Shown: positions 16,002-24,051 of the stretch, one piece after another
Layout: each line of letters opens with the position of its first letter
Position numbering within the stretch: the first letter of the stretch is position 1
Notes under the pieces: generated by a model
What the model saw: only the letters and a program-made list of their open reading frames with translations
Databases searched by the model: none
Told to the model about the DNA's origin: nothing
Translations under genes and position numbers: made by a program
Origin: an uncultured Bacteroidota bacterium
GTDB taxonomy: Bacteria > Bacteroidota > Bacteroidia > Flavobacteriales > Flavobacteriaceae
Direction of reading: 5' to 3'
DNA length: 50,809 bases
NCBI GenBank assembly: GCA_902526075.1
Contig: CABZJM010000011.1
Location: 1-50,809, forward strand

Positions 16002-19000
16002 TGCTTTATATTTTGTTCAATTACTGGGGCTTCAATATCTCTTTTTGCTATTTTTTGGCCATAGTACAACCAATGTAGACTAACCTTAATCGAATTTGTA
16101 AGTGATAATAATATTGGTAATAAGATTAGGGTTAAAAGAGTTGCATAGCCTATTCCATATGCAATAGAAATAGCCATTGGTTTTAATAATTGAGCCTGAA
16201 AGCTTTTTTCTAAAATAATAGGGGCAAGACCTGCAATGGTAGTTACTGATGTAAGAAATATTGCTCTAAATCTTTCCCTTCCTGCAATGTAAAGAGATTC
16301 GTCAAAACCCATTCCCTCTTTTAAATTTGAGTTAAATTTTGAGATAAAAACAAGCCCATCATTAACCAATATCCCTATGAGGGCAATTATTCCAAGTAGA
16401 GATATTACATTCACTGGAAAATTATGAAATAAGTGACCCCATGCAACTGTTGTTAAACTAAATGGAATTAGCATCAATAATAAAAATGGTTGGCTGTATG
16501 TTCTAAATGTAAAACCGATAACAGAAAAAATTAAAAATAATGCTAAAGGAAATACTGTGTAGGCCGATTTGATTGTTTTATTAGCTTCTCTGTATTGACC
16601 TTCAAAGGAAACATCAATGGATGAAAATTTAGTTGTTATTTCAGGAATTAAACTACTTTGTAATTCAAAAACAATGTCGGCAGCGCTAATATTTGAATCA
16701 CTCAAATTAGCATTAATTTGAATTTCTCTTTTACCATCTAGATGGTTAATTGCAATGTCACCTCTTTCTATCTCATAGCTTGCAATTTCTCTAAGTGGTA
16801 TTCTACTACCAGCTGGTGTAATTATTTTCATATCATCAAGTGTCATTATTGACGATCTAGCAACTTTATCAAACCTAATCCAAATTTTTACTTCGTCTTC
16901 CCCTCTTTGAAGTCTCTGAACCTCATTTCCAAAAAATGCAGACCTGACCTGACTCATTACATTAACCAGGGTTAAACCAACTTGATTTGCATCTTCTTTG
17001 AGTTTAATATTAATTTCTTGAGTTCCTTCCGGGTCATTGTGAGAAACATCTGTAAGGTTTGGGTTACTTTTAAGACTTTCAACAAGTTCAGTTTTTGCAT
17101 TTTTAAGTTCAGAGACATTATTACTCATTATAGAAATCGAGACCGGGCTTCCTCCAAAATTTGCAGCATCATTAACAATGAATTTTTCAGCACCTACAAT
17201 TTCTCCTACTTTTTCTCTGATTAATTTTGCTAATAATGACGCCCTGAGGGATTGTGGTCTTTTCTCACTATCTAACATATAAACTTCAAGAGATGCAGTT
17301 GAAGAGCCGCCAACATCTCCAAAGCCAACTATCATAGACATATTATCAGCGGACAATCCTATATTTTTATTTATATACTCAATAAGTTTTCTTTCGTCAT
17401 CTTTCATGTAAATACCTTCGAGCTCTTTACCTGCTTCGATAACTTTACTTTCAACATAAGAAATTATCGAGTCGGTCTTTTTTTCATTTGTTCCATAGGG
17501 CATTTTTAAGTCAACTGTAACAATATCACTGGCAATTGTTGGAAAAAAGTCTAGTCCTATAATCCCACCTTGTACAGAACTAATTGTTAGCATTAAGGCG
17601 ACAATAAATCCAGACAAGCAAAAGAATCTATACTTTAAAGAGAATTTTAACATTGGAGTATAGATAATATCTCTTAGCCAATTCATAATTTTATAGCCTC
17701 TTTGGTTAATTTTTCTCATAAATGCAAAAAAATCAAAACCATTAGAACCTTTGTTTTTATTACTATCTTTCAATGCCTTGGAATTTGCCAAATGAGCGGG
17801 TAATAATAAAAGTGCTTCTATTAATGATATTAGAAGTGTTAATATTACAATCATTGCAACTTCCCCAAAATAATTACCAACATCACCGTCAAGTAATAGT
17901 AATGTTGAAAATGCAATGATTGTGGTTACAATTGCTGAAACAATTGCGGGTAATACTTCTAATGTTCCATCCACTGCCGCTTGTTTGGGTGACTTACCCT
18001 TTTCAAAATGTCTGTAAATATTTTCTGCAATAACAATTCCGTCGTCAACCAAAATTCCAATTACTACTATCATTCCAAATAGAGACATTAAATTTATCGT
18101 AATGTCAAATTGTTCTGCGAATATTAACATTCCTAAAAATGAGATAGGTATACTGAATGCTACCCAAAACGCAAGTCTGATATTTAAAAAAATCGATAAT
18201 AAAATTAGTACTAGTAAAATTCCTATACCCCCATTTTCTAAAAGTAAATCAGTTCTTTGTTTAAGAACAATTGAATAATCTCTTAGTAAAGTAATTTTTA
18301 ATTCATTATTTTTTTCATTAAAATCATCTATGTAAAGATTTATTTTTTGTGCAGAGTCTAATAAATCTTCACTGTTTGTGCTTGACACAGAAATAATAAC
18401 TGCCGATTTCAGGTCAACAAAACTTGAATTTGATGCTTCTGTAAACTGATCTCTAATCACTGCGATATCACCAAGCCTAATAATTCCTCCCACGTTGTTA
18501 TTTTTTATGACAATTTCATTCAGTTCATTTGCATAGTAATTTTTATTATTAGACCTTATTAAATATTCTTCATCACTTGTCTTTATGTTTCCACCGCTAA
18601 TAAGTATGTTGGAGCTTTTAATCGCCTTTGAAATATCAGCAAATGTCAATTCATACTCAATCAGTTTTTTGTCGTTCACAGCAATTTCAATTTCCTCGTC
18701 TGGAAATCCGGATACTTTTATTTGTGATATCCCATCAATATCCCTTAAATCGTTTTCAATTTTTTTTGAAATATTTTTTAAGGATAGTAAGTCAATATTG
18801 TTACCTGTCAGCGAAAATATTACCGTGGCCTCTTGCTCTTCAATTTTTGATACAATGACTGGCTCCAGGTCAATCGGAAAAGAAGAAACCTTATCAACTG
18901 CATTTTTTACTTCTAATATTATTGCATCAATTTCATAATCGGTATTAGTTTCGATTAATATGCTACCTGAGTTTTCTCTAGACGTTGATGTAACCCGTTC

Positions 19001-19234
19001 AATCCCAGCGATACCCTCAAGATTATCTTCGATTTTTAAAACTACTCCTTCTTCAATTTCACCCGGAGAGCCACCAGGAAGAGCAAAATTTATCGAAATA
19101 TATTTTGGTTTAATTAATGGAAAAAAGGATGATTTTAAGGCCAGGGTACCAGCAATACCAAATACAATAAAGAAAATGATTAGAATATTAACGGGGATAT
19201 TGTGATTAACAAAATATTTAATAATTCCTCTCAC
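15998..19234 (-). CDS. RND-family efflux pump, inner-membrane subunit
   Basis: This is a 1078-residue resistance-nodulation-division transporter with the usual twelve-helix layout and two large periplasmic loops. The N-terminus has the family's NHNIPVNILIIFFIVFG first helix and an FPLIKPKYISI strand. The proton-relay aspartates are Asp397 and Asp398 in GILVDDGIV of helix 4. A matching GILVNDGLVF lies in helix 10, where the acidic pair is replaced by N-D as is common. Substrates cannot be told from sequence; the loops fit export of organic compounds rather than the heavy-metal group. It overlaps the adaptor gene by 4 bases upstream and tolC by 4 bases downstream, so the three are one operon. 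Confidence 0.93.
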   Translation of the reverse strand: MRGIIKYFVNHNIPVNILIIFFIVFGIAGTLALKSSFFPLIKPKYISINFALPGGSPGEIEEGVVLKIEDNLEGIAGIERVTSTSRENSGSILIETNTDYEIDAIILEVKNAVDKVSSFPIDLEPVIVSKIEEQEATVIFSLTGNNIDLLSLKNISKKIENDLRDIDGISQIKVSGFPDEEIEIAVNDKKLIEYELTFADISKAIKSSNILISGGNIKTSDEEYLIRSNNKNYYANELNEIVIKNNNVGGIIRLGDIAVIRDQFTEASNSSFVDLKSAVIISVSSTNSEDLLDSAQKINLYIDDFNEKNNELKITLLRDYSIVLKQRTDLLLENGGIGILLVLILLSIFLNIRLAFWVAFSIPISFLGMLIFAEQFDITINLMSLFGMIVVIGILVDDGIVIAENIYRHFEKGKSPKQAAVDGTLEVLPAIVSAIVTTIIAFSTLLLLDGDVGNYFGEVAMIVILTLLISLIEALLLLPAHLANSKALKDSNKNKGSNGFDFFAFMRKINQRGYKIMNWLRDIIYTPMLKFSLKYRFFCLSGFIVALMLTISSVQGGIIGLDFFPTIASDIVTVDLKMPYGTNEKKTDSIISYVESKVIEAGKELEGIYMKDDERKLIEYINKNIGLSADNMSMIVGFGDVGGSSTASLEVYMLDSEKRPQSLRASLLAKLIREKVGEIVGAEKFIVNDAANFGGSPVSISIMSNNVSELKNAKTELVESLKSNPNLTDVSHNDPEGTQEINIKLKEDANQVGLTLVNVMSQVRSAFFGNEVQRLQRGEDEVKIWIRFDKVARSSIMTLDDMKIITPAGSRIPLREIASYEIERGDIAINHLDGKREIQINANLSDSNISAADIVFELQSSLIPEITTKFSSIDVSFEGQYREANKTIKSAYTVFPLALFLIFSVIGFTFRTYSQPFLLLMLIPFSLTTVAWGHLFHNFPVNVISLLGIIALIGILVNDGLVFISKFNSNLKEGMGFDESLYIAGRERFRAIFLTSVTTIAGLAPIILEKSFQAQLLKPMAISIAYGIGYATLLTLILLPILLSLTNSIKVSLHWLYYGQKIAKRDIEAPVIEQNIKQ

Positions 19235-20349
19235 CTTTTAACAACTTTAATTTTCATTCCTTGATAGATGCCACTAACATTGGATGTAATCAGTCTAGTA
19301 CCATCCTCAAGTCCTGTAACAATAACATTCTCTTTGTTGTAGAATAGTGGTTGAACATTAACTTTTGATATTTTATCGTACTTATTTGCAATAAAAACAT
19401 AATTGTCATTTATCAATAGTGATCTAGAAATTAGTTGACTGTTAGGTATTACTCCCAATGGAACTTTGACCTCAACAAACTTGCCTTCAAACAAATTTCT
19501 ATTTTTGAACTCTATGAATATCCTAACAGTTTGTGTCATTTCGTCAACTTTTCTGTTGATTCTTTTGATTTTACCCATTACTTTATCTTTGTTATTCCCA
19601 GAAATAATTGAAACAATTTGATTTAACTTAATTTTTTCTAAGTGATTTACAGGAATATTTACACCAACTTCAAAATTGTTTGGGTCTATGAATTCACCTA
19701 ATATTTGATTTGGGACGATAAATGCGCCCTCGGAAATATTACCTTTTACCAGAATTCCATTAAAAGGGGCTTTAATGTCGTATTTGGATAACCTCTCTTC
19801 CAAATTCTTTACTTTATAATATGTAGATTCTATTCCTCTACCGACCAAAAACAAATTTTCTTTTTCACTGGTTGATTCAGGAATTTTTGAAATTGGTTCT
19901 TCAACAGAAAAATTATCAAAATAGTTTTTCCAATTATTAAAATTTTCAGCGTAATCTATTTTGATATCTGGTAAAACGGATGCAATCAAGTTTTTTAATT
20001 CGCTTCTTGATTGTTTAACTTTGGAGTTAAATTCATCAGAATTAATTTCAATTAATATTTCTCCCTCATTAAACCTTGCTCCCTCTTTAAAACTTTTGTT
20101 TTTACTTTTTTTCTTTATTCCTTGAACTTCACTAATTATGCTTATTCTGTTTGAAGACTGCAATTTACCGTTCCTTTTAATTTCTATTTTGTTTGAACCA
20201 TTTTTAACCACTTGAATGTATACTGATGTAAGTGAATTGTTGTTGTAGGTTGGTTCTGATTTATTTAAGTCAATAATAAGATCAGAGATGAAAATTCCTG
20301 TGATTAATAATAATAAACCTAAACCAATTGAAACTAAAGATTTTCTCAT
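19231..20349 (-). CDS. RND efflux periplasmic adaptor (membrane fusion protein)
   Basis: The 372-residue HlyD/AcrA-type adaptor has one N-terminal membrane helix (about residues 7-26). It is followed by a beta-barrel/lipoyl half-motif (GKLQSSNRISIISEVQG) and a helical hairpin (residues about 100-180). The returning lipoyl half is YDIKAPFNGILVKGNISEG, and a membrane-proximal domain ends VSGIYQGMKIKV. It links the RND pump to the TolC channel in the periplasm. It is the first gene of the efflux operon. A -7 promoter element and a palindrome lie just upstream. Confidence 0.9.
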   Translation of the reverse strand: MRKSLVSIGLGLLLLITGIFISDLIIDLNKSEPTYNNNSLTSVYIQVVKNGSNKIEIKRNGKLQSSNRISIISEVQGIKKKSKNKSFKEGARFNEGEILIEINSDEFNSKVKQSRSELKNLIASVLPDIKIDYAENFNNWKNYFDNFSVEEPISKIPESTSEKENLFLVGRGIESTYYKVKNLEERLSKYDIKAPFNGILVKGNISEGAFIVPNQILGEFIDPNNFEVGVNIPVNHLEKIKLNQIVSIISGNNKDKVMGKIKRINRKVDEMTQTVRIFIEFKNRNLFEGKFVEVKVPLGVIPNSQLISRSLLINDNYVFIANKYDKISKVNVQPLFYNKENVIVTGLEDGTRLITSNVSGIYQGMKIKVVKR

Positions 20350-20362
20350 GAACTACTATGTG

Positions 20363-20387
20363 CAAATTTAGTACCAAATGGTTTGCA
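20363..20387 (-). promoter_or_regulatory. Promoter and candidate operator of the efflux operon
   Basis: On the minus strand, TAAATTTG (20370 to 20363) is a perfect -7 element 13 bases before the adaptor ATG. Immediately upstream lies the palindrome ACCAAATGGT (20373-20382). A longer symmetry of TGCAAA (20361-20366) and TTTGCA (20382-20387) surrounds both. A regulator bound here would cover the promoter. No TTG -33 element is seen at the usual spacing, and no regulator gene is adjacent. Confidence 0.45.
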
Positions 20388-20439
20388 TTTTTTTTTTCTT
20401 GTTGTTAATTATTACTTAAATTTTGATTTACTTAGCAAT

Positions 20440-20847
20440 ATGACTTTTCAAAAAGAAATTATCATTGGTCCGTATAAAAGAGGTTTTCATATTATAACTA
20501 ATCTTGTTGTCAATGAATTACCGGTAATGTCAGGAATTGTGAATGTATTTATTAAGCACACATCTGCAAGCCTAACAATAAATGAAAATGCTGATTCATC
20601 TGTTAGAGAGGATTTTGAAACTCATTTTAACATCATGGTTCCAGAGGACAGGGATTATTTTAAACACACACTAGAGGGATCAGATGATATGACTTCACAT
20701 ATAAAAAGCAGTTTACTTGGCTCATCAGTAAATTTTCCAGTGAAAAATGGTATACCTCAACTAGGTACATGGCAAGGAATCTATCTGTGTGAGCATAGAA
20801 ATGAGGCTTCAAAAAGAAAACTAATCATTACACTCGTGGGTAATTAG
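20440..20847 (+). CDS. yjbQ: YjbQ family protein (UPF0047)
   Basis: This is a cytosolic protein of 135 residues with the characteristic YjbQ/UPF0047 sequence. HTSASLTINENADSSVREDF lies in the first half, and HIKSSLLGSSVNFPV, LGTWQGIYLCEHR in the second half. The fold binds a metal and phosphate. E. coli YjbQ has weak thiamine-phosphate synthase activity, but the physiological role is unsettled. I chose ATG at 20440 because family members start with a short MTFQKE-like strand; an upstream in-frame ATG at 20383 would add 19 hydrophobic residues and run into the divergent promoter. Its stop codon directly abuts the murF stop on the other strand. Confidence 0.87.
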   Translation: MTFQKEIIIGPYKRGFHIITNLVVNELPVMSGIVNVFIKHTSASLTINENADSSVREDFETHFNIMVPEDRDYFKHTLEGSDDMTSHIKSSLLGSSVNFPVKNGIPQLGTWQGIYLCEHRNEASKRKLIITLVGN

Positions 20848-22131
20848 TTAACAGATGAAATCAACAATTTTTTCAAGTTGCATTCCTCTTGAACCTTTTA
20901 TGAGAATATTTGAATTGATAATATTGATGAAATCTTTGTTGTTTAATAATTCTTTATAATCTTTACAACTTATGAATTTTTCTGTAAAAATTGTTTTAGA
21001 AAAAATTTCTCCGATCAAAAAAACTCTTTCAATTTCTAAAGTTTCGCAATAATCTACAATTTCTTGATGAAATTTATTTTCATATTTGCCAAGTTCAAAC
21101 ATATCTCCTAAAATTAGAATCTTATTTTTCAAATCAGATTTATCAAATGATTTAATAGCTAAAGTCATACTCGTAGGGTTTGCATTATATGCGTCAAGAA
21201 CTATTTCGTTACTATTTTTTTTTACTATTTGAGATCTGTTATTTGAAGAAATATAATTGGATATACCCTCTTTAATTTTCTCAATACTAATTCCAAAATA
21301 TGAACCAATCGAAACTGCTGATATAATATTTTGTATATTGTAACTACCGAAAAGCGTGCTTTCAATAGTCATATTTTTTATATTCAAAATTATATTTGGG
21401 TTCTCTGAGATTACTCTGTAGCTTAAATCAGATTCTTTTTGACTAAACCCATATTTATTTGTATACTTAGATAGAATTATTTTTTGTTTTTCATCATCTG
21501 AATTATAGAATATAAAGCCAGAATTAAAAATTAGATAATCGTATAATTCACTTTTTCCCTTTATTACACCCTCTTCACTTCCAAACCCTTCTAAGTGTGC
21601 TTTTCCAAAATTTGTAATATATCCGTAGTCAGGTTCGGCTATGTTTGAAAGCAATTTAATTTCGCCTACATGATTGGCGCCCATTTCAATAATTGCGAAT
21701 TCAGTTTCATTTGAAATTTCTAAAAGGGATAGTGGAACACCAATATGATTATTAAGATTTCCTTTCGTACAGTAAGTTCTAAAATGTGTCTTTAAAACTG
21801 AATTAATTAGTTCCTTACTTGTAGTTTTACCGTTACTGCCAGTGATTCCAATTATTTTAGTTTTTAATTTATTTCTATGAAAATTTGCAAGTTTTTGTAG
21901 GGTTTCTAAGCAGTCTTCTACATAGATGTATTTTTTGTTATTTTGAAAATATTTCTTTTCATCTACTATTGCAAAAAGTGCACCGTTCTCAATTGCAGAT
22001 TTCGCAAATTCATTTCCATTAAAATTTACTCCCTTGAGAGAAAAAAATATGCGATTGTTAATTGTATTTCTAGAGTCAATAACAACTCCACTTGATTTTG
22101 TGTATAACTTATATAAATCTTCGATAGACAT
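20848..22131 (-). CDS. murF: UDP-N-acetylmuramoyl-tripeptide--D-alanyl-D-alanine ligase
   Basis: MurF adds D-Ala-D-Ala to UDP-MurNAc-tripeptide, the last cytoplasmic step before MraY. The 427-residue protein has the MurF N-terminal domain with VIDSRNTINNRIFFSLKG, the ATP loop GITGSNGKTTSKE (about 95-107), and EMGANHVGEI, the carbamylated-lysine/metal region. The C-terminal domain contains LDAYNANPTSM and ILGDMFELG, both typical of MurF rather than MurC, D or E. The gene stands apart from the dcw cluster, 16 kb away, directly behind gldJ. A terminator ends 14 bases before its start and no promoter box lies between. Confidence 0.94.
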   Translation of the reverse strand: MSIEDLYKLYTKSSGVVIDSRNTINNRIFFSLKGVNFNGNEFAKSAIENGALFAIVDEKKYFQNNKKYIYVEDCLETLQKLANFHRNKLKTKIIGITGSNGKTTSKELINSVLKTHFRTYCTKGNLNNHIGVPLSLLEISNETEFAIIEMGANHVGEIKLLSNIAEPDYGYITNFGKAHLEGFGSEEGVIKGKSELYDYLIFNSGFIFYNSDDEKQKIILSKYTNKYGFSQKESDLSYRVISENPNIILNIKNMTIESTLFGSYNIQNIISAVSIGSYFGISIEKIKEGISNYISSNNRSQIVKKNSNEIVLDAYNANPTSMTLAIKSFDKSDLKNKILILGDMFELGKYENKFHQEIVDYCETLEIERVFLIGEIFSKTIFTEKFISCKDYKELLNNKDFINIINSNILIKGSRGMQLEKIVDFIC

Positions 22132-22144
22132 ATAATAAATGTAT

Positions 22145-22178
22145 AAAAAAAGCCCTAATTAATAATTGAGGGCTTTTT
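22145..22178 (-). terminator. Terminator between gldJ and murF
   Basis: The arms AAAAAGCCCT (22147-22156) and AGGGCTTTTT (22169-22178) pair perfectly. An inner AATT/AATT extension and a short loop lie between them. On the minus strand the hairpin is followed by a T run complementary to the A tract at 22145-22151. It lies 20 bases past the gldJ stop and just ahead of murF. Confidence 0.8.
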
Positions 22179-22198
22179 AAAGTATCAAATATTTTGAT

Positions 22199-23875
22199 TT
22201 AATTTCTTGACCTTTTTTCCATGTCTAATGACTTCCCTCCTAATCTTGACATAACACATCTAAATCCAATAAAGTCGGTTGCTTGATCCTGGTGATAAAA
22301 CCTTCTTTGTGCTGGGTCAAGCCAATATGCTCTATCTTTCCATGATCCACCTTTATAGACCCTCACTTGATCACTAATCAGTGTGGTTTCTCCGGTATCA
22401 TTAATAGCGTTTAAATCTGGGGATTTATACATTGTTTGGGTTTCACCCTCTTCATTATAGGCTCTTGTTGATCTAACGTCTCCATCTCTGTAGTCAATAT
22501 TGTAACTCTTATCAAATTGGGTTCTGTTTTTTAGGTCTTGGTCTTCTAAATCCATTGTCATAATTTCACCTTCTCTTACTACGGCAACCCTCTTGCCATT
22601 AGAAAGTGTTTTATATTGTGTTTCCTCAGCTAATACCACTTCATTATTTGCGCCATCAATAACAAACTTTTTATAATCGTTTCCTCTGTAGTAATTGAAG
22701 TCATTAAACTCATCATCTACAATTGGTCTGTAAACATCAGCAACCCATTCAGCAACATTTCCTGCCATATCATAAAGTCCAAATGCATTGGCATTGTAGG
22801 AAGCAACTCTGTTAGTAATATCAGCTCCGTCATCAGACCATCCAGCAATCCCACCATAGTCACCATCACTATTTTTGAAGTTTGCTAACTGATCACCTAG
22901 ATTTCTTCTTTGACCTGTTCTAGTATATTGTCCTTGCCATGGATATTTTTTTCTTGCCTGATATACGTTAAACTCTCGAACTTCTTTAAGACCTAAAGCG
23001 GCATATTCCCATTCAGATTCTGTTGGTAATCTAAATTTAGGAGTAATCAAACCTGTTTCCCTGTTGGCTGAAGCAGGAGCCACTGAGTCTTCAGACACCC
23101 CAGCAATATTCGCCATTCTATTGGATTCTTTTCTACTTGAATTTCCTCTGAGTAATTCAGACCAACCTTCAATATTATCATCCCCACCAAAACTTTTGTT
23201 AGGAATTTGAACATAGGCATCTTGATTAAAGTTACCAGATTTGATCAGACTGTCATTATTGGCTATTTTTCCGCCTTTATCAGTAAGAGTTGCTCCTTTC
23301 GAAAGCCATCCACTGTTTTCTAGAATCAATTCTTGGTATCTATCAGTTCTCCACTCAGCATATTCATAAGCTTGAATCCAGCTAACACCTACAACAGGAT
23401 AATCAGAAAAAGCAGGATGTCTTAGATAACTGTTTACCATTTCTTCTGCATAACCAAGCTTATTTCTCCAAACAAGAGTGTCAGGAAGCGCACCTGAATA
23501 AATATTGAAATTTTCATTTCTTTTCAACCAATCCAAATATTCTAAATACATAACATTGGTAACTTCAGTTTGATCCATGTAAAAGGATTGAACATGTTGT
23601 TGGTTAGGGGAATTATTCCAATCTCTCATTGGATCATCTTGAACACGGCCCTTTGTGTAAGTTCCACCCTCAACTAAAACCATGTTTGGAGGAGTCTCTT
23701 GTCCTCTATAGTTTGTATTGTATTGAAATCCGCCTTTTTGGTTGTTAATTGCCCAACCTGTAGCGGAGGAAACATTTCTATTATTTGAAAATTGAGATTT
23801 GTTACAACTTTCGAATGAAAAAAGCATAACAAAGCTGAACAAAATTGCAGCGTAAAATTTAAATTTTCTTTTCAT
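22199..23875 (-). CDS. gldJ: Gliding motility lipoprotein GldJ
   Basis: The 558-residue protein has a lipoprotein signal ending FESC (Cys24) and a formylglycine-generating-enzyme-like domain. Recognisable stretches are GWAINNQKGGFQYNTNY, MVLVEGGTYTKGRVQDDP and SFYMDQTEVTN, then PVVGVSWIQAYEYAEWRT, FRLPTESEWEYAA, DMAGNVAEWVADVY and VYKGGSWKDRAYW. These and the length of about 560 identify GldJ, which stabilises GldK and is needed for gliding and type IX secretion in Flavobacterium johnsoniae. The FGE-type catalytic cysteines are not evident, consistent with a structural role. It is transcribed divergently from porU and has its own consensus promoter. Confidence 0.93.
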   Translation of the reverse strand: MKRKFKFYAAILFSFVMLFSFESCNKSQFSNNRNVSSATGWAINNQKGGFQYNTNYRGQETPPNMVLVEGGTYTKGRVQDDPMRDWNNSPNQQHVQSFYMDQTEVTNVMYLEYLDWLKRNENFNIYSGALPDTLVWRNKLGYAEEMVNSYLRHPAFSDYPVVGVSWIQAYEYAEWRTDRYQELILENSGWLSKGATLTDKGGKIANNDSLIKSGNFNQDAYVQIPNKSFGGDDNIEGWSELLRGNSSRKESNRMANIAGVSEDSVAPASANRETGLITPKFRLPTESEWEYAALGLKEVREFNVYQARKKYPWQGQYTRTGQRRNLGDQLANFKNSDGDYGGIAGWSDDGADITNRVASYNANAFGLYDMAGNVAEWVADVYRPIVDDEFNDFNYYRGNDYKKFVIDGANNEVVLAEETQYKTLSNGKRVAVVREGEIMTMDLEDQDLKNRTQFDKSYNIDYRDGDVRSTRAYNEEGETQTMYKSPDLNAINDTGETTLISDQVRVYKGGSWKDRAYWLDPAQRRFYHQDQATDFIGFRCVMSRLGGKSLDMEKRSRN

Positions 23876-23904
23876 AGTAAATCTTTTTACTCTTCTAGAG
23901 CTCC

Positions 23905-23934
23905 CAAATATAATAATTAATACTCATTTCACAA
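23905..23934 (-). promoter_or_regulatory. Bacteroidota-type promoter of gldJ
   Basis: Read on the minus strand, TTG (23934 to 23932) is followed after exactly 19 bases by TATATTTG (23912 to 23905), the full TTG-N19-TAnnTTTG consensus. It lies 29 bases upstream of the gldJ ATG. Confidence 0.75.
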
Positions 23935-23992
23935 TATATTTGAATCATATTGATTTCTTTAAATTAACGGAGAAGCTATGATTATATTATGT

Positions 23993-24000
23993 TATTTTTG
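23993..24000 (+). promoter_or_regulatory. Probable -7 element of porU
   Basis: TATTTTTG fits TAnnTTTG and lies 51 bases before the porU ATG, in the 176-base region shared with the divergent gldJ promoter. No clear -33 TTG is found at 19-23 bases upstream. Confidence 0.4.
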
Positions 24001-24051
24001 CTTTTTCTAACACTTTGATAATATTATATACACTACAACGTTTTGTAACTT

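Noticed and set aside
18585-18938. 117-residue open frame on the + strand inside the RND pump gene
   Set aside because: It lies wholly antisense to strongly conserved pump sequence, has a low-complexity Ser/Ile/Phe composition and no start signals. The same applies to the other short antisense frames in the mur, ftsW, ftsI and nhaD genes.
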